This document shows positions 47,342 through 57,219 of a stretch of 64,000 nt of DNA, in pieces. Numbering within the stretch: the first letter of the stretch is position 1; every line of letters starts with the position of its first letter. The DNA comes from Gymnodinialimonas sp. 202GB13-11. GTDB lineage: Bacteria > Pseudomonadota > Alphaproteobacteria > Rhodobacterales > Rhodobacteraceae. A model generated the notes under the pieces. It was not told the origin of the DNA. It saw only the letters and a list, made by a program, of their open reading frames with translations, and searched no databases. Where the stretch lies: contig NZ_JBFRBH010000001.1 in NCBI RefSeq assembly GCF_040932485.1, forward strand, positions 186,001 through 250,000, read 5' to 3'. A program made the translations under genes and the position numbers.

Positions 47342-47572
47342 GTCTCTCTCCCTTGGTCATTTCCCGGGGGATTCGAGCCCCCAAGTGCGACTTTAGCATG
47401 CGTGCGCCAAATCCCGCGCAATCGTGCACGCATAGGCCATTCTTCGCCAAGCACCTGAAAATAGGGGAGGAAGCCGCACCGGATATCCAATATCAGCGCG
47501 CCGATATTGTGTGGCGGAAGCGGACGGGTCGATCCTGTGGGCATTCGAAACACAACCCATTGGATCAAAGAT

Positions 47573-47668
47573 ATGAAACGCCCCGCACAGCCCCGCCGCC
47601 CCGCCAATCCAATCCCTGGACGCCCCGCACCCATCCCGTTCAAATTCACGGACTGGGCCGCCATCTGA
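47573..47668 (+). CDS. Pro/Arg-rich microprotein ending FTDWAAI
   Basis: 31 residues: MKRPAQPRRPANPIPG, then a segment ending PIPFKFTDWAAI. It shares its C-terminus with the next microprotein, and the shared seven codons differ only at synonymous positions, which argues for translation. The Shine-Dalgarno is weak. No known family was recognised. Confidence 0.6.
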   Translation: MKRPAQPRRPANPIPGRPAPIPFKFTDWAAI

Positions 47669-47768
47669 AGCCGCGTTCACGGACCTACACATGGCTGTCA
47701 AGTCAGTGGAACACCCACAGACTCTTTAACCTTTCGGACTTATATTGAAGGATGAAAGGAGCCGTGCC

Positions 47769-47852
47769 ATGACACCGCGTCACACAACACCGAAGCAACA
47801 GCGCAAGCCGCGTCCAACCCCGTATCGCTTCACGGATTGGGCTGCGATCTAA
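47769..47852 (+). CDS. Pro/Arg-rich microprotein ending FTDWAAI (paralogue)
   Basis: 27 residues: MTPRHTTPKQQRKPRP, then TPYRFTDWAAI. AAAGGAG lies seven bases before the ATG, an excellent ribosome-binding site. A TATATT -10-like box lies at about 47742-47747. The C-terminal FTDWAAI and the preceding aromatic-basic-aromatic pattern match the neighbouring ORF. Function unknown. Confidence 0.68.
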   Translation: MTPRHTTPKQQRKPRPTPYRFTDWAAI

Positions 47853-47853
47853 A

Positions 47854-47906
47854 GCGGCTGAACGTCTTGCGGGTTCAAACGCTGGACTTTCCCAGCGAAT
47901 AGCCGC
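47854..47906 (+). other. Nested stem-loops after the second microprotein
   Basis: GCGGCT (47854-47859) pairs with AGCCGC (47901-47906) and encloses CGCTGG (47880-47885) with CCAGCG (47892-47897). There is no T run. It may be a 3'-end structure of the microprotein mRNA. Confidence 0.4.
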
Positions 47907-47947
47907 GTGGTGGGCCGCATATTCAGGTTAGCGTTCCAAAGGCACGC

Positions 47948-48133
47948 TCAGAACCTGACGGAGATCACCAAGGCCACTGCTGAGATCATCGCCGCCCAGA
48001 GCGTGAAAATCATCGCCATGCGTCCGAAAAGGAGCCATTCGCGCACATCCTCGTCGTCGCTGATACGCTCAATCGATGTGCCCTGGATCATCTTATCCAT
48101 GCGAGACTTCATCTTTTCTTCCATGCTGGCCAT
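47948..48133 (-). CDS. Small single-helix membrane protein
   Basis: About 61 residues. A charged N-terminus (MASMEEKMKSRMDKMIQGTSIERISDD) is followed by one helix (AMIFTLWAAMISAVALVISV). GGAG precedes ATG 48133. Not assigned to a family. Confidence 0.65.
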   Translation of the reverse strand: MASMEEKMKSRMDKMIQGTSIERISDDEDVREWLLFGRMAMIFTLWAAMISAVALVISVRF

Positions 48134-48277
48134 GCCACGTCTCCAAAATTCACTACTGAGGCAACCGTAGGGCATGTTCCCCCGGTTTCCAGCCCAAAGC
48201 CGCGATCTTTCGCGTTGCTTGCCCCCAGTTCTCCGCTAACCTTCTTTCAAATTACCCGCATAGGAGCCCCCTGAACC

Positions 48278-48817
48278 ATGCGTAAGCTCTTTACCGCTCT
48301 GGCCGCGTTCGCCACTGTCGTGACCCTTGGCCCCGCCGCTCAGGCACAGGATGCCCGCGAAACGGAATTCGTGATGGGTTTGATGGAGCAGATGAACAGG
48401 CTTTCCGTTACCTTCAACCGGGAAGTCTGCGGGTTCATTCTGCAAGACAATGAAGGCAATTATTCCTCGACCAAGGCGTCGTGGGGCGGGGAGGCTAGCT
48501 GCGCGTCGATGCCGCTTGAACCTGGGATGCGCGCGGTTTCTTCCTGGCACACCCATGCGGCCTGGGGCCGTGGATATGATGGGGAAGTTCCGTCGATCCA
48601 GGACGTTGAAGGCGATATGCGATTTGGCGTGAACGGTTGGGTCGGCACGCCCGGCGGGCGCCTTTGGTACGTCAACGGCACGACCGGGACGATGACGCAG
48701 GTCTGTGGCCGTAGTTGTCTGCCTGAGGATCCAAATTTCTTCCCGGAAGAGCATGGGCCGGTGGCTGAGACCTACACGCTCGATGGCCTCTATACGCGGT
48801 TCGGGCGGTCGCGTTGA
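48278..48817 (+). CDS. Exported DUF4329-like (JAB/MPN-fold) protein
   Basis: About 179 residues. A signal peptide (1-23) precedes NREVCGFIL, SSWHTHAAWG and PSIQDVEGDMRFGVNGWVGTPGGRLWYV. The E...HxH...SxxD order resembles the JAB/MPN metalloprotease pattern, but the spacing between the His pair and Ser is longer than in the classical motif. DUF4329 is the best fit. Cys near the ends may form a disulfide. Substrate unknown. Confidence 0.7.
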   Translation: MRKLFTALAAFATVVTLGPAAQAQDARETEFVMGLMEQMNRLSVTFNREVCGFILQDNEGNYSSTKASWGGEASCASMPLEPGMRAVSSWHTHAAWGRGYDGEVPSIQDVEGDMRFGVNGWVGTPGGRLWYVNGTTGTMTQVCGRSCLPEDPNFFPEEHGPVAETYTLDGLYTRFGRSR

Positions 48818-48881
48818 ACGCGGATACGATGTCTGTGCAAGGTTGCACACGAGGGTTAAATATCTGATCGAAAACGAAGAA

Positions 48882-48917
48882 GCCGATCTTGTTTACTTTT
48901 CAATAACCAAGATCGGC
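48882..48917 (-). terminator. Terminator-like hairpin of the glycine cleavage operon
   Basis: GCCGATCTTG (48882-48891) is the exact reverse complement of CAAGATCGGC (48908-48917). On the minus strand the stem is followed by TTCTTCGTTTT. It separates gcvP from the convergent DUF4329-like gene. Confidence 0.7.
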
Positions 48918-48927
48918 CTCTCGGTGC

Positions 48928-51765
48928 CTACTCCGCCGCGTCGAGATATTCCTCCACCGGTGGGCAGGTGCAAACGAGGTTTCGGTCGCCGGCCACATTG
49001 TCCACGCGGTTGACCGGCGGCCAGTATTTGTCGACCCGGAATGCACCGGGCGGGAAACAGCCCTGTTCGCGGCTATAGGCGCGGTCCCAATCGCGGATCA
49101 GGTCCTCCATCGTGTGCGGTGCGTGGTGCAGAGGGCTGGCCTCTGCCGCCATATTCCCGCCCTCGATATCCGCAATCTCGGCGCGGATGGCCTGCATCGC
49201 CGTGATGAAGCGGTCCAACTCGGCCTTCGTTTCCGACTCCGTCGGTTCCACCATCAGCGTTCCGGCAACGGGCCAGCTCATCGTCGGAGCGTGGAAGCCA
49301 TGGTCCATCAGGCGCTTGGCGATATCATCGACGGTCACGCCAGCCTCGGCAAAGGGGCGGGTGTCGAGGATGCACTCATGCGCCACGCGGCCCGTCCGGC
49401 CTTTGAACAGAACGTCATAGTCCCGCTCCAGCCGCTTCGCGATGTAGTTGCCATTCAGGATCGCAACCTTTGTGGCCTGCGTGATGCCTTCGCCGCCCAT
49501 CAGATGGATGTAGGCGTAGGAAATCGGCAGGATCGAAGCCGAACCGTAAGGCGCGGCGCTCACTGGCCCTTCGGAGCCGCCGCTTTCCGGGTGGCCTGGA
49601 AGATGCGGGGCCAAATGCGCCTTCACACCGATGGGGCCCATGCCCGGCCCGCCGCCCCCGTGGGGGATGCAGAAGGTCTTGTGCAGGTTGAGGTGGCTGA
49701 CGTCCGATCCCAGATCGCCCGGCTTCGACAGGCCGACCATAGCGTTCAAGTTGGCCCCGTCGAGGTAGACCTGCCCGCCGAATTCATGGGTGATGTCGCA
49801 GACTTCGCGCACTGTCTCTTCGAACACGCCATGGGTGGAGGGGTAGGTGATCATGCATGCGGCAAGGTTATCGCCCGCCGCCTCCGCCTTGGCACGGAAA
49901 TCCTCTAGGTCGATATCGCCGTTCTCAGCGGCCTTCACCACGACAACCTGCATCCCCGCCATCTGCGCCGAAGCAGGGTTGGTGCCGTGGGCGCTAAGCG
50001 GGATCAGGCAGATATTGCGGTGCCCATCGTCATTGGCGCGGTGGTAGGCGGCAATGGTCAGAAGACCGGCATATTCGCCCTGTGCGCCCGAGTTCGGCTG
50101 CATCGACATGGCGTCATAGCCGGTGATGTCACACAGCTTTGCCGATAGATCCTCCAGCATCTCCGCATAGCCTTCGGCCTGATCGGCAGGGGCGAAGGGG
50201 TGCAGGCCGCCGAATTCAGGCCATGTGATCGGCATCATCTCGACTGCTGCATTGAGCTTCATGGTGCAGGAGCCGAGCGGGATCATCGCGCGGTCCAGCG
50301 CCAGATCGCGGTCCGACAGGCGGCGCATGTAGCGCATCATCTCGGACTCGGCGCGGTTCATGTGAAAGATCGGATGGGTGAGGTAGTCGGACGTGCGCAA
50401 AAGCGCATCCGGGATCGCAGGTGTGCGGGTGTCGGGCGCGACGAGCACGCCGAAGGCTCGACAGACGGCCTCGATATGGGCGTCCGTGGTGGTTTCATCC
50501 ACGCTGATCCCGATCCGGTCGCTGCCCACGTCACGCAGGTTGATGCCCCGGGCCACGGCGGCGGCCATGATGCGCGATTGCTTGTGGCCGACATGCACGG
50601 TGAGCGTGTCGAAGAAGTTGTCATTCTCGGGCGCATAGCCACCCGCCTTCAGCGAGGCTGCCAGCCGCGTTGTGCGCAAGTGCACCTGTTCCGCAATCGC
50701 GCGCAGTCCCTTCGGCCCGTGGAAGACGGCATAGAAGCTGGCCATGACGGCCAGCAGGGCCTGCGCCGTACAGACGTTGGACGTCGCCTTTTCGCGGCGA
50801 ATGTGCTGCTCGCGGGTTTGGAGCGACAGGCGGAAGGCTTTTTGGCCGTGGCTGTCGACGCTGACGCCGACGATCCGGCCCGGCATGTTGCGCTTATAGG
50901 CGTCGCGGCAGGCCATGAAAGCGGCATGGGGTCCGCCATAGCCAAGCGGCACGCCAAAACGTTGCGCGGACCCAACGGCGATATCTGCATCCATGGCGCC
51001 AGGTTCTTGTATAAGAGTGAGCGCCAGTAGATCGGTGGCGAGGATGGCCAGTGCCTTCGCGTCGTGCAGGGCCGCAATGGTCGCGCTCGGGTCGGTCAGT
51101 TGGCCATAGGTGCCGGGATATTGCAGGACCGCGCCGAAGACGGAGGTGGGGTCGAGCGTATCGACCTGCCCCACATCGACACGAATTCCCAAAGGTGCCG
51201 CGCGCGTTTCGATCACGGCGATGGTCTGCGGATGACAATTTTCATCCACGAAGAAGCCGTCCGCTTTCGATTTCGCAACCCGCTTGGCCATCACCATCGC
51301 CTCAGCCGCCGCTGTGGCCTCGTCCAGTAGGGAAGCGTTGGCAACGGGCAGGCCGGTCAGATCGGCTACCAAGGTCTGGAAGTTCAACAGCGCCTCAAGC
51401 CGCCCCTGCGCAATCTCGGGCTGGTAGGGGGTGTAGGCGGTGTACCAAGCGGGGTTTTCAAGCACGTTGCGCTGGATCGCAGGCGGGGTGTGGGTGTTGT
51501 AGTAGCCCTGCCCGATCATCGAGGTCATCGGTTTGTTCTTCGTCGCCAGTCCGCGCATGTGCTCAAGCAGCGCGGCCTCGGACAAGGCGGGCCAATCGAG
51601 CGGGGCCTCCTGACGGATCGCGGCTGGGACCGTCTCGTCGATTAGCGCATCAAGGCTTTCCGCCCCAACGGCTTGCAACATATCCTCCATCTCGGCAGGT
51701 GAAGGCCCGATATGGCGGCGGTTTGCGAAATCGGTCGGGTTGTAGTCGATTGTCGTCCAGGGCAT
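48928..51765 (-). CDS. gcvP: Glycine dehydrogenase (decarboxylating), P-protein
   Basis: About 945 residues, fused P1-P2 type. The PLP lysine lies in [29 protein letters not shown]-terminal HIGPS and [47 protein letters not shown] are diagnostic. It decarboxylates glycine and passes aminomethyl to GcvH. ATG 51765 has GGAG seven bases upstream. It is the last gene of a riboswitch-controlled gcvT-gcvH-gcvP operon. Confidence 0.97.
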   Translation of the reverse strand: MPWTTIDYNPTDFANRRHIGPSPAEMEDMLQAVGAESLDALIDETVPAAIRQEAPLDWPALSEAALLEHMRGLATKNKPMTSMIGQGYYNTHTPPAIQRNVLENPAWYTAYTPYQPEIAQGRLEALLNFQTLVADLTGLPVANASLLDEATAAAEAMVMAKRVAKSKADGFFVDENCHPQTIAVIETRAAPLGIRVDVGQVDTLDPTSVFGAVLQYPGTYGQLTDPSATIAALHDAKALAILATDLLALTLIQEPGAMDADIAVGSAQRFGVPLGYGGPHAAFMACRDAYKRNMPGRIVGVSVDSHGQKAFRLSLQTREQHIRREKATSNVCTAQALLAVMASFYAVFHGPKGLRAIAEQVHLRTTRLAASLKAGGYAPENDNFFDTLTVHVGHKQSRIMAAAVARGINLRDVGSDRIGISVDETTTDAHIEAVCRAFGVLVAPDTRTPAIPDALLRTSDYLTHPIFHMNRAESEMMRYMRRLSDRDLALDRAMIPLGSCTMKLNAAVEMMPITWPEFGGLHPFAPADQAEGYAEMLEDLSAKLCDITGYDAMSMQPNSGAQGEYAGLLTIAAYHRANDDGHRNICLIPLSAHGTNPASAQMAGMQVVVVKAAENGDIDLEDFRAKAEAAGDNLAACMITYPSTHGVFEETVREVCDITHEFGGQVYLDGANLNAMVGLSKPGDLGSDVSHLNLHKTFCIPHGGGGPGMGPIGVKAHLAPHLPGHPESGGSEGPVSAAPYGSASILPISYAYIHLMGGEGITQATKVAILNGNYIAKRLERDYDVLFKGRTGRVAHECILDTRPFAEAGVTVDDIAKRLMDHGFHAPTMSWPVAGTLMVEPTESETKAELDRFITAMQAIRAEIADIEGGNMAAEASPLHHAPHTMEDLIRDWDRAYSREQGCFPPGAFRVDKYWPPVNRVDNVAGDRNLVCTCPPVEEYLDAAE

Positions 51766-51777
51766 AGGGTGCTCCAA

Positions 51778-51800
51778 AAATCTTGTATAAGATTTTGATC
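51778..51800. other. Small palindrome between gcvH and gcvP
   Basis: AAAATCTT-GTAT-AAGATTTT forms an 8-bp A/T-rich stem directly upstream of the gcvP Shine-Dalgarno (minus strand). It may shape gcvP translation or processing. Confidence 0.45.
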
Positions 51801-51804
51801 GGCG

Positions 51805-52167
51805 TCATTCGCCGATGTGATCCTTGTACTCATCCTCGGTCATGAACGCGTCGAGCGCGGAAGGATCCTCGACCTTGATCTTGAAGAACCAGGCCTCGCC
51901 GGTCGGGTCCTCGTTCACGAGAGCAGGGTTATCGACGAGGGCGTCGTTGACCTCCACAATCTCACCATCCAGCGGCGCGGTGATGTCGGAGGCTGCCTTG
52001 ACGGATTCGATCACCACGATCTCGTCGCCTTTGGCGACCTGCGTCTCAAGCTCAGGCAGTTCCACAAAGACGACATCGCCGAGTTGTTCGGAGGCGTGGG
52101 GGGTGATTCCCACGGTGATTGTGTCGCCATCGGCCAGCAGCCATTCATGGTCTTCGGTGAATTTCAT
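51805..52167 (-). CDS. gcvH: Glycine cleavage system H protein
   Basis: About 120 residues. The lipoylated lysine is in [25 protein letters not shown] begins at ATG 52167. It carries aminomethyl between P and T proteins. Its start overlaps the gcvT stop by four bases. Confidence 0.97.
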   Translation of the reverse strand: MKFTEDHEWLLADGDTITVGITPHASEQLGDVVFVELPELETQVAKGDEIVVIESVKAASDITAPLDGEIVEVNDALVDNPALVNEDPTGEAWFFKIKVEDPSALDAFMTEDEYKDHIGE

Positions 52168-53282
52168 TTGGAACTCCGTTTGTAGCCATTCGGGGTAAAG
52201 GGCAGGGTGGTTTGAGTGACAGGCAGACGCTTGCCGCGCACCTCGCCCCACAGGGGGGCGTCGGGGGGCGTTGCGGCGTCGATCAGCGCAAGGGCAATCG
52301 GCGCGCCGAGCGTCGGGCCGAAACCGCCGGATGTGACGATGCCGATGGGGGTTGTGGCGTCCGGGCTGTCGAAAATCTCGACGCCGGTGCGCATGGGCGC
52401 GCGGCCTTCGGGTAATAGGCCGGCGCGGCGGCGAACCGGGCCGTTTGCAATCTGGTTCAGGATCGTATCGGCCCCGGGAAAACCGCCCGCACGGTCGCCA
52501 CCAGCGCGGCGCACCTTGGTGATGGCCCAAGCCTGCCCCGCTTCGATTGGGCTTATCTCTTCGGACATCTCCTGCCCATAGAGGGGCAGCCCTGCCTCAA
52601 GCCGCAGACTGTCTCGGGCGCCAAGGCCGATGGGCTGCACGCGTTCATCGGCCAGAAGGGTGCGGGCAAAGTCTTCTGCCACTATATCAGGCACCGAAAT
52701 CTCGAACCCATCCTCGCCGGTGTAACCTGACCGGCTGATCCAAAGCTCAACCCCGTTCCAATCATGGCGCTGACTGTCCATGAACCGCATATCTGCCACA
52801 GCCGGGATCAGCACCGACAATGCGCCTTCCGCCTTGGGGCCTTGCAGGGCCAAGAGCGCGCGGCCTTCAATTTCCTCCACACCGTCGATATGCGCCCGCA
52901 GATGGGCAATATCCGCATCGCGGCAGGCCGCATTGACCACCAGAAACAGCCCGTCGGGCACCCGGGCGATCATCAGATCGTCCAGAACGCCGCCTGAGGC
53001 ATTGGTGAAGTACCCGTACCGCTGGCGGCCCTCGGCCAAACCAATCACATCGACGGGCACCAGCGCCTCCAACGCGGCGTCCGCTGTTGCAGGCAGCATG
53101 ACCTGCCCCATGTGCGAGACGTCGAACAGGCCCGCATTTTCGCGAGTCCAGTTATGCTCGCCCATGACGCCCAGGCCATATTGCACCGGCATCGACCAGC
53201 CCGCGAAGGGCACGAACTTTGCGCCAAGCTCCTCATGCAGAGCGGCCAGCGGCAAAGCCTTCGGATTGCAAACCCCGTCCAT
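52164..53282 (-). CDS. gcvT: Aminomethyltransferase (glycine cleavage T protein)
   Basis: About 372 residues. [46 protein letters not shown] and [16 protein letters not shown] are T-protein motifs. It transfers methylene to tetrahydrofolate. ATG 53282 has AAGGGA upstream; the extension to 53324 lies in the riboswitch expression platform. Its expression should respond to glycine. Confidence 0.95.
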   Translation of the reverse strand: MDGVCNPKALPLAALHEELGAKFVPFAGWSMPVQYGLGVMGEHNWTRENAGLFDVSHMGQVMLPATADAALEALVPVDVIGLAEGRQRYGYFTNASGGVLDDLMIARVPDGLFLVVNAACRDADIAHLRAHIDGVEEIEGRALLALQGPKAEGALSVLIPAVADMRFMDSQRHDWNGVELWISRSGYTGEDGFEISVPDIVAEDFARTLLADERVQPIGLGARDSLRLEAGLPLYGQEMSEEISPIEAGQAWAITKVRRAGGDRAGGFPGADTILNQIANGPVRRRAGLLPEGRAPMRTGVEIFDSPDATTPIGIVTSGGFGPTLGAPIALALIDAATPPDAPLWGEVRGKRLPVTQTTLPFTPNGYKRSSK

Positions 53283-53343
53283 TTTGTCCCTTCTCCGGGA
53301 CGATATGCCCGGCATCACCTGCACACCGCGAACGGTGCGAAAC

Positions 53344-53515
53344 GATGCCCCCTCTGTCCTTTGGCCTGAGATCGTTATCCCTTCGGCGGAGGGTGTGAGC
53401 CCTCACTCTCCAGAGTATGTGCGTGCCACCACAGGTCCTTTTGCCTGAGAGATTACCGGGGCGGTTGCTCCTTCGGCCCGAGGGTGCGCCAACGGCACGC
53501 CCAAGAGTCTCCCTA
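53344..53515 (-). promoter_or_regulatory. Tandem glycine riboswitch
   Basis: Two adjacent aptamers precede gcvT on the minus strand. The first (about 53427-53515) starts GGGAGACTC and contains GCCGAAGGAGCAACC and CTCTCAGGCAAAAGGAC. The second (about 53344-53420) contains CTGGAGAGTG, GCCGAAGGGATAAC and ATCTCAGGCCAAAGGAC. Both show the conserved glycine-aptamer core. Tandem arrangement upstream of gcvT is typical and turns the operon on with glycine. Confidence 0.96.
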
Positions 53516-53598
53516 TGGTTGCATGCGAAAGCATACATCCGGTTTGGCAAGGATCAAGAGGGATTGATAGAAGCCCTCAATTGCCCCATTGGAAGGGC

Positions 53599-54138
53599 AT
53601 GAGCGATCCTTATTTCTTTGGCTATGGCAGCCTCGTAAACCGTCAAACCCATGCCTATCCGGACGCGGCGCAAGCGCGAGTGAAGGGCTGGCGCCGGGCC
53701 TGGCAGGGGACGCGATTGCGCGAGGTCGCGTTCCTCACGGCGGTGCCCGATTCGGAGAGTGAGATATCAGGGCTGATCGCCGCCGTACCGGGCGCGGATT
53801 GGGCGGCTTTAGATGAACGTGAGCGCGCCTATGCACGCCATCCGGTTGTACCGTTTGGCCACGGAAAACCGGTGGAGCCTTTGGTGCAAATCTACGCAGT
53901 CGAACCCACCCATGCCGATGTGGGTGAGCACCCGATCCTGTTGAGTTACCTCGACACTGTCATTCAGGGATATTTGAGCGAATTTGGCGAGGCCGGAGCG
54001 CTTAATTTCTTCGACACGACAACGGGTTGGCACCTGCCGATCGTTGATGATCGGGATGATCCAATCTATCCGCGCGCCACCGTTTTGACGATGGATGAGC
54101 GCGCCTTTGTGGACGAGAACCTGCGCCGTATTCGCTAG
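53599..54138 (+). CDS. Gamma-glutamylcyclotransferase-like protein
   Basis: About 179 residues. The start MSDPYFFGYGSLVNR matches the GGCT/AIG2 fold, whose YGSL loop binds the substrate; LDERERAYAR contains a Glu at the expected catalytic position. It may cleave gamma-glutamyl amines or peptides. It converges with the beta-lactamase gene, overlapping by four bases. Confidence 0.8.
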   Translation: MSDPYFFGYGSLVNRQTHAYPDAAQARVKGWRRAWQGTRLREVAFLTAVPDSESEISGLIAAVPGADWAALDERERAYARHPVVPFGHGKPVEPLVQIYAVEPTHADVGEHPILLSYLDTVIQGYLSEFGEAGALNFFDTTTGWHLPIVDDRDDPIYPRATVLTMDERAFVDENLRRIR

Positions 54139-54971
54139 GAGTCCGGCCAGAAACCGGCCTCCTGCAATAGGCGCTCTGACAGGACGCGCCTTGCGTCCCG
54201 AATGGAAACCCACGTCGCGCCATTGAGGTAGAGCGCAAAGGCCAGGGGAGCCGCGTCCGTTCTTGTCAGAAAACCCACATACCACCCTTCGGCGCCGCCG
54301 CCCTCGTACCCAAATCCACCGCCGGTTTTGCCATGTAAGGTGACGTCGCCGCGTTGCTCGGTCCGTGCGGCCTCGACCAAGGCGATGCGTGCCGCGTCTG
54401 ACAGGCCCAGATCGCCCCGAAGCAATGCGCTGAGGAAACCAACCTGTTCGGCAACAGAAATCTGGAGCGCGCCCGTCAGCCAGAAATCATCGCTTCCGTC
54501 CGGGACGTTTGCGTTCCCATAGGACCAATCGGAAAGCAGGTTACGATAGGTGGCATCCCCCACCTCCAACGCGATGTCGCGGAAGTACCAGACGACCGAG
54601 TCGCGGAAGGCGGTTCGCAAACTGTGGTCACGTTGCCATGTGTCTGGCCACCATCGCAGCGCCGGTCGCCGGGATTGGTCCCAAGCCCGTGTTGAGTCCA
54701 ATGAGGCCTCAACCCCTGTTTCCAATGCAATCAGAAGGTTAGGGATCTTGAAGGTGGAATAGGGCGCGCGGCGGGTGTCGATGTCGCTGTCTTCCAACAC
54801 CCAGTTTTGACCCGTCGCAAGATCAGTCGCCATAAAGGCCGTGCTAGCAGGAATGTCAGCCGCACGGGGCAGAACCATGGGTGATTGAGCGCGTATCGGA
54901 AGCGCCACGGATGCCCCCAAAGCGGAGGCTCCGATCAAGGTTGCGCGTCGCGTCAGGCGCGCAGTGGTCAA
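54135..54971 (-). CDS. Class D (OXA-type) beta-lactamase
   Basis: About 278 residues, TTG start overlapping the TerB-like stop. A signal sequence with a twin-Arg-like TRRATLIGASALGASVALPIRA is followed by all class D motifs: STFK (72-75), SVV (125-127), YGN (151-153) and KTG (215-217), with GWYVGF afterwards. Spacing is that of OXA enzymes. It hydrolyses or binds beta-lactams in the periplasm. There is no independent Shine-Dalgarno, so it depends on translation of the upstream gene. It could also be a beta-lactam sensor, but no BlaR membrane domain is present. Confidence 0.9.
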   Translation of the reverse strand: MTTARLTRRATLIGASALGASVALPIRAQSPMVLPRAADIPASTAFMATDLATGQNWVLEDSDIDTRRAPYSTFKIPNLLIALETGVEASLDSTRAWDQSRRPALRWWPDTWQRDHSLRTAFRDSVVWYFRDIALEVGDATYRNLLSDWSYGNANVPDGSDDFWLTGALQISVAEQVGFLSALLRGDLGLSDAARIALVEAARTEQRGDVTLHGKTGGGFGYEGGGAEGWYVGFLTRTDAAPLAFALYLNGATWVSIRDARRVLSERLLQEAGFWPDS

Positions 54972-55384
54972 AGCGTCATGTGCCGCGCGCGCGCGCCCCG
55001 TTCGATGGCGGCGGCATGAAGGCGGTCGATGTCGAGGGCATGGCGCAGCTCTTCCAGAAACCGCAGTTCCGCTTGCGCAATTGCACCATCGGCGGCAGCC
55101 ACGTCGCATGCCAGGGCATATGCCGTCTCGTATAGCGGTTCAGGCAGGTCCTCTTTCACAAGCCCGAACAGCGCGTCGAGGCCATCTTCCTCTTCGAACA
55201 GGTCGAAGACGATGTTCGCAATCCGTCGCATCCGGTCGGCGTCATAGCTGCCGAAGACGGGCAGGAAGTTCACGATCTGCTCGATCGACAAAAGCTCGGA
55301 CGTGCGGATCGTCGCGTCAGACACCGAGATGCCGACCATCACGGCCACAAGGGAATCTTCGGGGGTGAAGGAATGATCAGTCAT
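54968..55384 (-). CDS. TerB-like protein
   Basis: About 138 residues, mostly helical. The segments DLFEEEDGLDALFGLVKEDLP and CDVAAADGAIAQAELRFLEELRHAL match the TerB-like helical fold. Such domains occur in tellurite-resistance and stress clusters with poorly known function. It is the translational leader of the beta-lactamase gene. Confidence 0.8.
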   Translation of the reverse strand: MTDHSFTPEDSLVAVMVGISVSDATIRTSELLSIEQIVNFLPVFGSYDADRMRRIANIVFDLFEEEDGLDALFGLVKEDLPEPLYETAYALACDVAAADGAIAQAELRFLEELRHALDIDRLHAAAIERGARARHMTL

Positions 55385-55481
55385 TTAGCGCGCTCCGTGT
55401 CCTGCCTTTGGCAACATTTATTGACGCCACCGGCGGTAAACAATAGGTGCCTGCCATCCCGCCGATTTCAGGACAGATGAT

Positions 55482-57128
55482 ATGAGCGATTTGCGTGACG
55501 TTGCGATGAATTCTAAGGCCTGGGCCTTTGAAGAGGCACGCCGCGTGCTGGAACGCTACAAGGATGGCCCGCCCGAGAAGGGTTATGTGCTGTTCGAGAC
55601 GGGCTATGGGCCGTCGGGCTTGCCCCATATCGGGACGTTCGGCGAAGTGTTGCGGACTACAATGGTGCGCCGTGCGTTTGAGGTTCTGAGTGATATTCCC
55701 ACGAAACTAATTTCCTTCTCGGACGATATGGACGGGATGCGGAAGGTGCCGGGTAATGTGCCGAACCAGGAGGCTTTGGCCGAGCATTTGCAAAAGCCGC
55801 TGACGTCTGTGCCCGACCCGTTTGGGACGCACGACAGCTTTGGTGAGCACAACAACGCTATGCTCCGGCGGTTCCTGGATACGTTCGGGTTCGAGTACGA
55901 ATTCATAAGCGCGACCGAGTTCTACAAAACCGGCAAGTTCGACGACACGCTGAAGCGCGCGGTTGAGCGGTATGATGACATCATGAAGGTGATGCTGAAG
56001 TCCCTGCGCGAAGAACGTCAGCAGACCTATTCGATTTTCTTGCCGATCCACCCGGAAACGGGTCGGGTGATGTATGTGCCGATGAAGGAGGTCAATGCCA
56101 CCGACTACACCGTCACTTTCGATGACGAAGACGGCCGCGAATGGACGCTGCCGGTGACGGGCGGCAATGTGAAGTTGCAGTGGAAGCCAGATTTCGGCGC
56201 GCGTTGGGCGGCGCTTGGCGTCGATTTCGAGATGTATGGTAAGGATCATTCGACCAACACGCCGATCTACAGTCGCATCTGCGAAATCCTGGGTCAGCCA
56301 GCACCGGTGACGTATAACTACGAGCTGTTCCTCGATGAGAACGGCCAGAAGATTTCGAAGTCATCGGGCAACGGGATCAGTATTGATGAATGGCTGTCTT
56401 ATGCCTCGACCGAGAGCCTTAGCTATTTCATGTTCGGCAAGCCGAAGACGGCGAAGCGGCTGTATTTCGATGTGATCCCGAAGGCTGTGGACGAGTACCA
56501 TCAGCAGCTACGGGCCTATGCGGGGCAAGATGATGCGCAACGCCTGGCCAATCCGGTGTTCCATATCCATGGGCACAATGTGCCGGCCTCCACCATGGTG
56601 GTGCCGTTTGCGATGCTTCTGAACCTGGTCAGTGTGTCGGCAGCTGAGGAGAAGGAGAAGCTATGGGGTTTCATCAACCGTTATGCGCCGGATGCGAGCC
56701 CTGAGAAGAACCCGGATCTGGATCAGGCCGCGGGCTTTGCCATTCGCTACTACAATGATTTCGTTAAACCGACGCGCACCTTCCGCGCACCGACGGATCA
56801 GGAACGCGGCGCGATGGAAGAGCTGATCGCCTGCCTTGGCGATGCGGACAAGGCGCTGGATGTGATCGCGCGTAAGAATGCGCAGGAGGGCAAGGATGCG
56901 CCCCTGCCGGAGGTCAACTGGCAGGACGATGAATTCCTGCAAAGCATCGTATTCGCGATCGGAAAGACCCACGGATTTGACCCGCTGCGCGCGTGGTTCT
57001 CTGGCCTTTATGAAGTGCTGATGGGCGCATCGCAGGGCCCGCGCTTCGGCGGGTTCATCGCGCTCTATGGCATTGATGAGACCAAGGCGCTGATCCGGGA
57101 TGGATTGGTCGGCAAACTTTTGGGCTGA
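55482..57128 (+). CDS. lysK: Lysyl-tRNA synthetase, class I
   Basis: About 548 residues. The class I motifs are [11 protein letters not shown] (HIGH-like) and [11 protein letters not shown] (KMSKS-like). [14 protein letters not shown] is typical of class I LysRS. Most bacteria use the unrelated class II enzyme, so this is the archaeal-type form common in Alphaproteobacteria. AGGACAG precedes the ATG. Confidence 0.96.
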   Translation: MSDLRDVAMNSKAWAFEEARRVLERYKDGPPEKGYVLFETGYGPSGLPHIGTFGEVLRTTMVRRAFEVLSDIPTKLISFSDDMDGMRKVPGNVPNQEALAEHLQKPLTSVPDPFGTHDSFGEHNNAMLRRFLDTFGFEYEFISATEFYKTGKFDDTLKRAVERYDDIMKVMLKSLREERQQTYSIFLPIHPETGRVMYVPMKEVNATDYTVTFDDEDGREWTLPVTGGNVKLQWKPDFGARWAALGVDFEMYGKDHSTNTPIYSRICEILGQPAPVTYNYELFLDENGQKISKSSGNGISIDEWLSYASTESLSYFMFGKPKTAKRLYFDVIPKAVDEYHQQLRAYAGQDDAQRLANPVFHIHGHNVPASTMVVPFAMLLNLVSVSAAEEKEKLWGFINRYAPDASPEKNPDLDQAAGFAIRYYNDFVKPTRTFRAPTDQERGAMEELIACLGDADKALDVIARKNAQEGKDAPLPEVNWQDDEFLQSIVFAIGKTHGFDPLRAWFSGLYEVLMGASQGPRFGGFIALYGIDETKALIRDGLVGKLLG

Positions 57129-57172
57129 AACTTTTCCGGCGCGGGCTACGTGTCTTTGGGCAATGGAACCAG

Positions 57173-57190
57173 CTGCCCCTTTTGGGGCAG
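57173..57190. other. Perfect hairpin between lysK and the DUF4864 gene
   Basis: CTGCCCC-TTTT-GGGGCAG, a 7-bp stem with 4-nt loop, without a T run. It may mark the lysK 3' end. Confidence 0.45.
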
Positions 57191-57219
57191 TGGAATGACA
57201 TACCCAAAGGAGAAGCCCT

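Noticed and set aside
47338-47664. 108-residue minus-strand ORF overlapping dodecin's start region
   Set aside because: No conserved features, composition biased, ends in a tRNA-artefact-like GGSNPPG segment, and overlaps the first microprotein on the other strand.
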